From positions 21,418,777-21,482,776 of the forward strand of contig OU744727.1 in the NCBI GenBank assembly GCA_916613615.1: a DNA stretch of 64,000 nucleotides, written 5' to 3'. Made by a program: the position numbers and the translations under genes. Under the pieces are notes generated by a model, which saw only the letters and a list, made by a program, of their open reading frames with translations, did no database searches and was not told the origin of the DNA. The DNA is from Steromphala cineraria. Taxonomy: Eukaryota > Mollusca > Gastropoda > Trochida > Trochidae. The first letter of the stretch is position 1, and each line of letters opens with the position of its first letter. Positions 23,269 through 34,207 of this stretch are shown in pieces.

Positions 23269-26200
23269 CTGTTGAACAAACATATAGATCTGTAACATCC
23301 GTTTAAATGTTGAGTTTTAACACATACTTCTTGTACCAATTGATGTAACTATACTCCTTTACACAGCAATTTTTTAACTTGCCATTTTGTTGGTCCTAAT
23401 ATGTATTTACAAGTATATATATTTTTATATTCATCGGTCATCAAATATAAACTGTTCCTCAGCATTGAAAACAAAAAACTTCTGTTTTAACTTTAACAGA
23501 TATGAAAATGATATTTGTTCAAAGAGGCATGCTGTTTTGTCTATACTATTACTCTGAACTCTGAACAAGTAAAAACTCTGAACAGGTTATCAAGAACCTA
23601 AAGCAAACAAAAATTGAAGGAGACTTTTTAAGTCTAGAAAATGTTGGCAACTCTAAGTATTGTTCAGTGCTCATTTTTCTTTTATTATATAATTAGCAAT
23701 GAAGTATAGGGTTATACAGTTAAAATATAATCCATATTTCAAGAAAAGCAGTAGAAAGTCATATTTTCACTGCGGTGAGAAAAGTAGGACCGAACCTATT
23801 ACCTCCCTTTGAAACACGATTCTACGCGTTCGGCTCCGAATGACATCAACGTTAGACCACGAAAATTAAAAAACACAGTAGGTTTATCTCCTAATTATCT
23901 CCCTTTGAGGAAATCGAACGTACGCCTCGCGTCACGGCGTTGTTTAGGATTGAAGAAAAACGACTCTTTACCATGTTTTCGGTATGTAACTGTTAAAATT
24001 TTACAGTGCCAATGTATCCATCGATATCGGAAAGCCACCCGAAGATCATATCTTGTTTCTGTAGTTAATAATTGTTCCTTTTTTCGAAAAATAAATTTAC
24101 GAAGCGAGAGATCTGTCACACCGACATAGGAGCCTTGCTTCACCCAGTTATAACCAAAAACATATTTTGAATCTGATATCAATAAACATTCACAAGTTAT
24201 ATATTTTTTCATAAAACAATTTCCGATTAAATATTGAATTATTTCTATCGACCTATTTTTTACCGAGAAAGGATAAATGGAGTTGCCAGACTGTCATTCA
24301 TCACAACAGCGAAACTTTGCCTTCCGACTGCGTTTTATTATCGTAAAGTTATATAATGAATAGACTATGTCATTGTTTTTGCCGAATATCATTTCTATCT
24401 CATCTCGTGAAGTGAGAAAGTGACATTTTCACTCGTGGCTGCGCCACTCGTGAAAATGTCACTTTCTCACTCCACTCGATGAGATAGAAATGATATTCGG
24501 CAAAAACAATGAAATAGTCTCTATTTATTCAAATAAAAAAATAAAATGATCAGATTAGTCATGGACTCCTTTTTTCAGTGGCTACATGTTAGTCACAGGT
24601 AAACTATTCTGGACATCTAGTGTTCTGATCGGTCAAATGTTAGTATAACTAAACTATTAAACAAAACAATTTGGTATAACCCTTTCTTTCATCTAGAATA
24701 GATATACTTAACATACTGTTTTAAAATCTGACCAAAATAACATATAATTACAAATGAGTTTAAAAAAGGGGAGAAACAATTAACTATTACGGCCATTTTG
24801 ATGATTACTGATCAATTGTTAGAAAATCTTTTTTATTACTTTAAACAACATGAAAACTCATTTCTTACGAGCTTTTCCAGAGTATCCAGAAACTGTCAGA
24901 TTATAGAAATCTGACATGTTCGACAGCTTGAAGTAGGAATACTCGGCGTATGTGTCTCTGTTGATCTTGTCAATCATGTCGACCCTCAAGCTGTAGTTGC
25001 CTTGGGCCGTTATGCGGTGGATGTATTCATTACCTGAAATAATAAATAATACTTACGTTTCAATGATTATACTTATTCTAAATAAAGATTTTTGGCAAAG
25101 CTTTTTGTATAAAAGTTTTTTGATGAAATTTTTTTTTCTTTCTTTATACAACTTACTTTCTAGACAAGTGATAATGAAAACAGTGACAGCATCTGCATAA
25201 GTATTTCTGTTATTCTTATGTCCTACCTACTTCAGTTCTCTTTAATGTATTTGTTGAAATGAGTTGAAAGCGGTCAATTGTTGCATAACGAGGAATGTCT
25301 TTGTTTTTATGAACAGTTCATATAGTACGATTGAAATAACTCATAATTTTGTCGGATTGTAAATATTTTCCTTCAATATTTGTGTTAATTGACCCCATCT
25401 GAGCCTGAATATTTGAATAATAATCAAACGATAATTGTTCTCATATGCTTGAAGATAATATTCCTGTCCAATCAACGAGTGTTTAGAGGCAACGAATTCT
25501 TAAAGAATACGGGCTTTGCGATATACAATTTTTACCAGAAGATAATAGCAGTAGTAAGTTCTATTATTTAGAGTTTTTACAGTTATGCAACTGTCCCGAT
25601 TAGATACAGGAAGTTTATAATAATGGATAAAATGAAAATTCCTTGCAACCATTTTTGTGTGAACACCTTGTTATCATTTGCGATTGGAAAATCGATTTGC
25701 TTAGCTTACACTGATATCCTGATACGTTTTTGTTTAGATTTGAAACTTATCCCTTAAACATTGCAGTGATTGGTCAAATTTATGTCTGTAAACGTGATAT
25801 CACTTCAACTCCCTAAAACATGTCACTGTCCCTTTAAAGCAAACATAATTTATTTGTTTAATCAATCGTGTTGACAATAACTATAGTGCGTCTTGAAAAC
25901 TGATTGTTAAAAATAAATTTTGATAAAACACTCTAAAAAAAGTATTAGCATTCATCTCTGAAGTGCAATCAGGATTCAGAGAAGGCCACTAAACAATAGT
26001 TAAATTACACTTGTGACATCATCGTACTGTTCTCTGGCTCCATTATTTTTCAGTAATGGAGCGTTGAAATTTTACATCAAGGTTTTTACTTCAAATTTCA
26101 TTTTTTTAAATATTTTAAGTTATGTTTTTGAAAAAGCATTAAGTTGAGTGTAATTTAAGTCAGTTAATATCCTCGTAACTCTCCATTCCTAAAAATGGAC

Positions 26201-29200
26201 GGGCCCTCAGCTCCATTTTTTTTTAGGATCGGAGAGTTACTCGGACATTAACCTATACATAATGTATTTGTATTACACTTATTTGCACACAAGTGTCTTA
26301 GAAAAAGAGGTGGTAAATTTGATTGCTTTTTTGTAGATTTTAAAAAGTTTTTGATGTAGTTGACAGAACAAAATTACTATATATTAGCTTACAAAAGTGT
26401 ATACATGGATATTTTTCTAAACTTCTCAAAAGTATTTATACAAATGTTAAGGCTGCATTTTATTTAGAAAATTACTATAAAAATTTGGGCTAAGCTGTTA
26501 AGATTTATAAAAGTAAAATTATTGCATTTAAAAATGGAGGTACACTTTTCCAACACGAGAAATGGCTCATCAACGGTAAAACTATAGAGGTTGTTAATGT
26601 AAAACTATTTTCTCTCAAGCTTGATATACTTTAGCTAGTCAAGCTAGCAAGGCACTTGTCCCAATTAAAAGGATGATGTATACATTTCCAAATTTGAATA
26701 TGAATATTAATATGAAAATATTTTATTGTAAAATTCTACCAATTCTGTTGTATGGTGCTGAAATATGGTGTACTACAATAAGAAAAATATTGAAGTTGTA
26801 CATACAAATATTGTAAATATTTATTAAAAATTGCTTACAGGTCTTCAAATAATGCTGTGCTGGGTGAACTTAAATAATGAGAATGTATGAACATGGCATT
26901 ATCAAGGTTATTAAATTTTGGATAAGATTGTTAAGAATGCGAACAGGCAAACATCCAAGACATTGTTCCTTGATGCTGGGTCTCTTTTGTAAGATATACG
27001 CTTTTTAGCTTTGGATTTTGCAGTACTTGTTTAATGCAGGGCATTGGAGATTATAAGATATTTATGAATACATTTGAGTTGAGATTAAGGGACAATTTTT
27101 ACTCAAAATTGGTTTACTTCTATTTCTACATCATTTTCTTTAACAAGATATTGTACATTTAAATGTCTCCTGCAACCTGAAATATATTTCAATTCAATTC
27201 ATCAATCACATTGAAGAAGGGCATAAACTAAGTTTAGATGTTCAAATGGTTTTAAAGTAAATACAGATGGTAAAGATTTTAATGACGCCTTATGCAATTT
27301 ATGTGGAGCAGGGGATGAAGATGAATACCACGTGTTGCTGATATGTCATCATCTTCACGGTATTTACCTGCATATTATCATTAACCAGCCATCGATGTTC
27401 AAGTTTATATCACTTCTTAATACGCAAAATGATGAATTGTTATTTAAAGGGGCAGGAGCACGTTTTTTGATAATTTTACATTTTAAATATTTCACTTATA
27501 ACTGTAAGTAAATGCTATATGGTTCATATTGACAGTGTCAACAATCTCATTACACAAGCCAATCACCCATAGTCATGGGACAAAGTATGAGGCTTCACAT
27601 AAAATCCATTGGCAGCCATTTTTGTGTGAACACCTTTAATTCATTTTTGTAAGAAAAATGAATCTCATGGCTGAACTTTACGTTATATATTTGAATTATT
27701 ACTGCTTCATTTAGTTTGAATACATTGTCTTTCAATTGGAACTATTCATTTTCATTTTCCTGACATCACCTTATATTCCCCCTAAAAACGTGCTACTGCC
27801 CCTTTAAGCTATCTCTTTTTTGTGAAAAAATGTTCAAGTGCCGAAATTCTTTAAAGCTCTTAGAAGCGATCACATGTATATGATTACCTTAGATTTCACG
27901 ACCACTGTGCTATTGGTCTCATGGTCAAATATACGAAATAAACTATGTCTGTTCTGTATTTCAAACTTCGAAGACAATCTTGACATTCTTTTAAAATTTT
28001 ATGAATTATATATCTCTTCAAATGTCGGAAACTATTTATGATTTAAGCCTCCGTCGGTATATTAAACTTCCAAGTGTCCACACTTTATTTGCATTTGCCA
28101 CATTATTTGCTTAAATGCACTTCAAAATAGATTATTAAATATATATACAACTAAAGTCATGAATGGATCCCGGGTTCTACTTTACATCAAGTGATCATGA
28201 TTTTGGACATTCTCTGAGCTTCCAATCACAAAATATCAAAGTGTTTTGTATCTTTTATTGAAATTAATCCCCAAAAGTATTCAGACAGACAGTATTTAAT
28301 GGCTATTATTACTTTTATTTCATGCCTTATATTTTGGAAAGGATTAAACCACAAAAAGATTTCCTTATTTTCCCTTAAGGTTTTCTGTAAAGGCTCAAAA
28401 GTTTAGTTTGGTTATCAGATCTTCTGTTTATCAGCAACACTAAAATATATTGAGTTCCAAGTCCCTAGTTCCTTATTACAACTGTGAAGTTAGCATACAG
28501 ATCCAAGTTCCTTATTTAAATTGTTAAGTTAGCATACAGATAGATCCCAGTTCCTTTATCAAATTGTGAAATTAGCATACAGTTTCAAGCCCCAAGATCC
28601 TTATTCAAATTGTAAAAGTTGGAATATATTTTCGTGTTCCTGAACCAAATTGTGAATTTAACATACAGTTCCCAGTTCCTTATTCAACCTGTACAGTTAG
28701 CATTTAAGTACAGTTAACTTTAAGTTCCAAGTTCCCAGTTCCAAGTTCTTTTTTCAACTTTTTTTCATAAAGCAGAGAATGACATGGGCTATAAAATTCT
28801 TTCCGAATCTCTATTTTTTTCAAATTATATGTTTGGTCAATAAAAATAATATTCTTACCAAGCCAGAATTCCCCAGTCAGATTCCCAAAGCCCTCTCTAT
28901 AAGTAAACCAGTCCCTGTAAAAGTCCTCCGATCCATCCTTCCTTCTCTGAAATACCTGTATACGAAGGGATTTCTTTATAAAAGAATGTACGAAACGGTG
29001 TAAAATGTTTAGGGAAATATCTGTTTATAGGTGAAACAATTACCAAAGAACACCTGGGTACTGCCCTTTCATCTTTCTGAGGCTGTGCAAAAAATACATT
29101 TATGACAAGAAAAACATTAAGATATAAGTATGTTATGGACAAGAGTTCTTTAAACTTAGATAATCACATTACTTTCATAAGATCAGACCATAGAATGTCA

Positions 29201-32200
29201 AAAAAATTATAACAATTACTGTTCAGCACCGGTAAGGAGAAAGAATATATATTAATATATTACATAGTAATAGAGTGTAAATTGAAAATCCCTTGTTCTA
29301 TTTCGATTGATTTTAAGGTTTTACTGTACGTTACAAAATGTGGTATTTGATAATGCTTATGTTATGTAGAGAATACTCAACGACGTCCTGTTCATAACAT
29401 TTTTTTGAAACGAGCGAAAGTGAGTTACATACATCAACCATTCACGAGTTTTTTGAAAATGTTATGAAACGGGACAGAGCTTAATATTTTATTTATAACT
29501 GGCATAATTACATCGTCAAAATTATAAAGAAATTCGTCGACATGACCATCGCGGTCGGTTCGCTGACTTTATGACGTCATTCTTAACCATAATGACGTCA
29601 CCATTACGTCACGTATATGGTCAATGCGCGATGTTTTGATACATATGTGTTATAACAGGGTAGATTTATCAAACAGCGATATTTTCAATGGGAGAGTAAT
29701 AAATAAGAAAAGGTACCTCAAGGAACGAAACCTACATTGGCAATCTCAGGCACTATATTTATCACTTACCACTCGGATACCAAGACCTGGACAGAAGCTT
29801 GGGACATCAACTGGTACTTCAACTATTTATAATTCAGTATGTTTTTTTAAAATTTGGTACAGCTCCCAAACATTAATGTATTCAAAACTAATGCATTCAG
29901 ATAGCAGTTATATTTTGAACATTTATTCCTGTCCTTTCAACTCAAACCCTTGTTAAAGACAAGATCAGTCAGTACTGTTGAATGGTGCCGGGATCTGAAA
30001 ACTAACGTTGAATCCTTTGACTCTTGTTTTGAATATAGAGGATATCGTCACTAGAGAAGTGATGATAGATTTTAAAAGTTCGTCCTACACATAAAACAAT
30101 TAAAACGAAACTGTATGACACAAAGTTCACTATGATAAGAGAACTATAAATGGTTCAACAACAAATTCCTTACCAACCATCCGTGGTCATCACTCTCCAT
30201 ATCACAGAAGGCAAGAAACGACTCCTTTCCATCTGCAGGCTTTATTCTGTATACTCCGTCCTTGGCATCAGGGAACTCCTCCTTGATCTTGGAGCAATCT
30301 ATTCAGAACAAAAGGAACAAAAGGCAGGATTTCCATTATGTATGCAAAATATCATTAAGGCAAGCATACACTACAATTTGAATATTTAAACAATATTTTT
30401 CAGATTCATTTCATTTTCAGATTATTTCTGTCAAAGAGGCCACAGGCCAATAGGACATAACATACATAACAATTGCAAAATAATGAAAATATATATTTTT
30501 TTAAAAAATAATGATATGAACACTCGTCCTAAAGAATAATTACATATGCATATCAACATTAAATACTATGTACAATTGAAAAAAATGATAACCATTTTAC
30601 TTCTAATGCAATTCATTTATGAAGCGTAGGTAGCAAAAAGCTTTAATGCAAAATATATATATATATATTTACCAAGATTTGCAATAGTTGATTGACAATT
30701 GGAATTCAATATGTTTCGAAAAGTTTCCCTTGTCGGATTTACAGTATAATTACTTTTGAATATATTTTTTATGTAAATCGTTAAAAGTGGTACATACCAA
30801 TAGGAAATGAAATGCATTTTCAACATAATCCAATCCATAATGTGAACAATGAGTACATAATATACATTCAATATCAACATCAGTTTTAAACATATTTAAA
30901 CAGTAATGTGATAATTAAATTGACACATTAGGAAACAAGCGAAGCATTGTATATTTCAATCTTCAAACCTCTTGATATTTCGATAAGGAAAACGAAAAAT
31001 ATGAAGAAGTCATTACATTCAAAATGTTTCTGAAATTGTTTTAAAAAGATCCAGGATATTTTTTCTCGATTCCTTCAACTTTAGCTATGAAAACGGAAAC
31101 ATATCCATATCTCAAAAACAAGAATTATAACATGCATTAGTTGAAGCTAATAGACTTAAGAAATTCATGAAAAGCTAACTCCCTTTCTCCAAACTAAACA
31201 CCTCATATAAAGTTGGTGCCGCAGTGATTGCCAACGGAATTAATGAAGATCAAAAAGGTTTTGTCAGAAGGAGGTACATTGTGCTGACACTCGCCAGATA
31301 CCGGGTTACTACTGCTCATTGATTATAAAAAGGCATTTGACAGTAGACGGAAATTACCAAGGTAATGTTTTAAAGTTTATAAAATTTATACAAAATATTT
31401 GCTTTAATGATATTGGTTTGAGAGTCCTTTAAAGTCAATTTGGGGGTAGGGGGAGGTTGGGGCTTCTATTGAGCTATTAGGAACTGTGTGCAGGATCAAA
31501 TTTTAAAGTTAATGTAGATCAAACAAACCTTATATCAATAGGCTCCAAAACGAGATCCAGATATACGTGTGCAAAGGATGGAATTTTTTAATTTGTCACA
31601 AAAAATCCACTCTGCTATTCCACAGTTCGATACTGAAGTGGATATTAAGGTTTAAAAGAATAACAATACAAAGCTTTCTCCAATTGAAAAACAGGCAGAA
31701 ATACTGTGCTTTACTGCTTATACTACAAACACGCCATCCTATTTTTACATCTTTACCAATCCCTTAAAAAGTGTCGAAGAATTGAAATCTCTAAATACAT
31801 ACATCATCTAAAAAAAAATAAAATAAACAGCAACAACTTAAATGGACACATCTTGTTTTTAGTTTACAAATAGTGTCTTCATATAAAATTAAATAATTCC
31901 CTGTTTAAAATTTTGGAAAGACATTATTTTTAGAACGGTATGAATTTGTATCCATAAGTTAAACAAATATATTTGGAAAAGCGATGATATTATCATGATT
32001 GATTAACATTCATTCTGTACAATGATTTTTTGATTTGCATAAATAGTTTTTTTTCGTGTGTGAATGATTTACTACATATTGAAGGCAGACTGAACATTAA
32101 CAATTTAAAACAAAGATATCAAATCCAATATACCGTTAAAATGTACAAAACATAAATGCCAACATTGGGAATAAACGTTTATATGCCTCTCTTGTTAATC

Positions 32201-34207
32201 GATATTTGTTCGTCTTGGGAGCTTTTCTAAGTGGTAGAAAATTCTACAAAAAGATTTTGATGAAAACGGATGGAAAATGTTCAACAGTGTTTCCAAATAA
32301 TATTCGAAAAACAGATATCTGAAATGGTTGGAATACAGAATTGTTCACAATTATCTAACAAGACACTTCTTTATAGAATTGTACATATATTGTCAGCATA
32401 TTCTGATTCTCATGGGAATATCGACCAATCTACAGATGAGAAGAAGACACAGAATCGTGATTAAATTCGGTTCAACTAAAATTGAAATTAACAAATAAAA
32501 TCATCATGAAATGAAAGGAAAAAACAATAAACCGGTAAATAGTACTAAATACAATCATTTTATAAGTCAAACAGTATATTTACATATGCTTTAACTTTGC
32601 ATTTATTACTTGGTCATAATCCTTTTTAGTGCACCAGTCAATTGTTGATAAACGTATTTGTATGCAAGTGTTGATTGCTATCATATTTGCTGCTTCCTAT
32701 CTGCCTGATTCACAACATATGGACAAATCATAAGAAATTGTTTTTTTCTTTTATATATCTTAATAGTACATGTATATTAATTGAGTGTTATTCAGAAATG
32801 AAACTTTGCAATTTCTTGAATTTGAATTTTAGTTAAAAGCATTACAATAATTACAAATAAATGGTGAATGATAGATATTATTACACAGTGGAGGTATACA
32901 TGAATTGCTAAAAGTTGGAATACTTGTAAGGGCTTTCAATTTTGACTGAATTTTAGATCTAATTCTTAGAGAAAAATCTTTCTGCCAAAAATATATATTA
33001 AGTAGGTTGGAAACCTTTGTTACTGTATGTTTGTAACGGTCATTTTGTGATATTGAAATGTTTATACTTACTAAAGTTCTTATCACTGACAGTGTGAGGG
33101 CACAATTTGAAAAATTAAATAATGATATAGTTGATAAAAACTAGTGACTGTATTATAACTATTTACAAAAGTATCTATTTTACGATAAAATTAATTTTAC
33201 TAGTTGACCATAAAAACTAATTAATTTACAAGGTTTACTAGGTTATTAAAAAGTGTAATGTTTACAATGTAGAGTTATCTCCACTTTTCATTGATACGGT
33301 TAGTTTGACTGTGAATATCTCTGTTATCCTCTGGTGACCATTTGTTCTCTTTTGAAACTTATTCAAGTTTGATTAACTATAAAATATATAATTTTCGAAA
33401 TATTAAAAACGAGAATTACCTTTTTATTCATTCTAAAAAATTGACATTTAAACGAAAGCTAGTTTGTTTAAATTAACTTTCATATTACTTTCAAGCTCCT
33501 TTTTCTACATTAGTTCAAAGAAATTAACAGTTGTATTCAAAAGTAAACTTTAAAAAGAGTTTTTAAATCATTTTAAGTATTCATTGGGCCCCTTAACGGT
33601 AGGGTTCTTCTTGAACAAATACCGTGGTGACATGGTATTTTATGACATAATTTGATTCGAGAAATATAAAACTAAATAAGGCCAAATGTAGCTATTTCTT
33701 AATACCTTGATATTTGTTATCCTAATGCATAATTTGTTGTCAAGGTGTTTTCTGATGTCAAGGTTTTTTAGAATTAACCCAAATCAACAAAATACTATTA
33801 GGAGGCAATATGAAGAATGTAAAAAGCAAAAGGCGATTAATTTTTTAAAAACCCAACAAACAGTTTAAGCCTTATATCTTTTAAATTGTTCATTAAAATA
33901 TGAATTTCGATAAACATGATCAATGAATCATATAAAAAAATATCTGATTTTCAAAATGTGAACCATTCATCTAAACATCCTTTTGAAAACAAACAGTTCA
34001 CAAACTACAGTGTATCAAAGCAAATAAACATAACTGCTCACCTGTTCGAATGTGCATCCCGTCACAGACTTCATCTCTACTTGCAAAGTAAGTATCTAAC
34101 TGAGCTTTAAAGGTCTCATATTCACCGAGCACCTTACAATAATCTCCTGCTATATTCCCTGATGCAACAACACACAGAGAGGACGCCAGAAGCCACGAGA
34201 AAACCAT
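23042..34207 (-). CDS. Gene B: fibrinogen-related (ficolin-like) secreted lectin, 259 aa
   Basis: Five exons (34207-34042, 30298-30174, 28955-28859, 25033-24869, 23268-23042) join to 780 nt with all phases closing and GT/AG at every junction. The protein has a signal peptide ([17 protein letters not shown]), a ~40-residue N-terminus with two cysteines, and a complete FReD. FReD landmarks are [12 protein letters not shown]...[29 protein letters not shown], the calcium-loop-like [19 protein letters not shown] and MKIRP. Both cysteines of the C-terminal disulfide (NCA, NSC) are present. Four N-glycosylation sequons are visible (NLTG, NYS, NMS, NLTV). There is no collagen or immunoglobulin domain, unlike ficolins and snail FREPs. 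A role as an immune recognition lectin is inferred from the family. It appears intact. Confidence 0.88.
23269..24868 (-). other. Intron 4 of gene B
   Basis: About 1.6 kb against 0.66 kb in gene C. The excess is an insertion of roughly 23690-24640 that contains a long palindrome. Confidence 0.75.
24363..24519. repeat. 157-bp near-perfect palindrome
   Basis: Two ~75-base arms (from GACTATGTCATTGTTTTTGC inward to CACTCGTGG, and back) around a spacer of about five bases. It lies within a gene B-specific insertion and would fold into a very stable hairpin. Confidence 0.9.
24869..25033 (-). CDS. Gene B exon 4
   Basis: 165 nt; acceptor TTTCAG|GTAATG, donor GCTC|GTAAGA. Encodes [19 protein letters not shown] through VSGYSGKA. 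The donor-adjacent base gives arginine at the junction where gene C and the family have glycine. Confidence 0.87.
26000..26260. mobile_element. Small insertion within the intron 3 LINE (gene B only)
   Basis: Gene C runs straight through this point (48078). The insert carries TTAAATTACACTT and its near inverse at about 26140-26160, and a hairpin at 26188-26233 (CTCTCCATTCCTAAAAATGG and inverse). No coding capacity. Confidence 0.5.
27445..27807 (-). mobile_element. ~360-bp MITE inserted in the LINE (gene B intron 3)
   Basis: Same family as 21666-22015 but inverted; termini TTAAAGGGGCAGGAGCACGT and inverse. The empty site is in gene C at about 49530-49536, so it moved in after the B/C duplication or was lost cleanly from C. 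Confidence 0.85.
28450..28745 (-). repeat. ~43-bp tandem repeat, intron 3 gene B
   Basis: Six to seven imperfect units built on TTAGCATACAG, TTCCAAGTTCC and TTATTCAAATTGTGAA. Gene C has fewer units at about 50985-51205, so the array varies in number between paralogs. Confidence 0.8.
28859..28955 (-). CDS. Gene B exon 3
   Basis: 97 nt; acceptor ACAG|GTATTTC, donor CTTG|GTAAGA. Encodes [17 protein letters not shown] then [16 protein letters not shown]. It has glutamate where gene C and most FReDs have valine (DGSVDF). Confidence 0.87.
28956..30173 (-). other. Intron 2 of gene B
   Basis: Nearly identical to the start of the window. Carries paired TGACGTCA at 29572-29579 and 29593-29600. Confidence 0.75.
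29572..29600. promoter_or_regulatory. Paired CRE-like palindromes in intron 2 (gene B)
   Basis: Two TGACGTCA octamers, 21 bp start to start, the same arrangement as in gene A. Regulatory function is speculative. Confidence 0.3.
30174..30298 (-). CDS. Gene B exon 2
   Basis: 125 nt; acceptor TAG|ATTGC, donor TTG|GTAAGG. FReD start (DC...DGVY...FCDM...HGW). Protein identical to gene A exon 2. Confidence 0.87.
30425..30955 (-). mobile_element. LINE 3'-end remnant, intron 1 gene B
   Basis: Clearest copy of the family at 1330. The minus strand gives a CILCTHC-like pair, then an [18 protein letters not shown] block with a frame break, typical of LINE C-termini. Confidence 0.6.
31205..32465 (+). 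mobile_element. Decayed L1/Tx1-like LINE, intron 1 gene B
   Basis: Plus strand shows [16 protein letters not shown] and, after a frame break, DYKKAFDS of the RT. Near 32320 the C-terminal WLEYRI-type block is recognisable. Orthologous to 2130-3370. Confidence 0.55.
34042..34207 (-). CDS. Gene B exon 1
   Basis: 166 nt, ATG at 34207, donor ACAG|GTGAGC. Encodes the signal peptide and N-terminal segment; its protein is identical to that of gene C exon 1. Confidence 0.85.

Larger units (their letters stand above)
25960..27990 (+). mobile_element. Decayed LINE in intron 3 of gene B
   Basis: Plus-strand remnant orthologous to 48010-49690. It shows a [12 protein letters not shown] start, DFKKFFD-like remnants, [11 protein letters not shown], then a C-terminal [20 protein letters not shown] segment. 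It carries two later insertions: about 26000-26260 (with its own hairpin) and the MITE at 27445. Confidence 0.7.
25034..28858 (-). other. Intron 3 of gene B
   Basis: Holds a decayed plus-strand LINE, a nested MITE and a tandem repeat, all annotated separately. The rest is shared with 47118-51314 and has no other recognisable feature. Confidence 0.75.
30299..34041 (-). other. Intron 1 of gene B
   Basis: Includes LINE remnants at about 30425-30955 (minus) and 31205-32465 (plus). From 32500 to 34041 nothing is recognised. Confidence 0.75.

Noticed and set aside
23809..24212. Overlapping ~105-codon frames on both strands
   Set aside because: They lie in a gene B-only insertion, have no domain, and mirror each other on opposite strands.
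30150..30389. Plus-strand frame over gene B exon 2 (also at 1074-1304)
   Set aside because: It is the antisense shadow of the FReD exon; the minus strand carries the recognisable motifs and splice sites.
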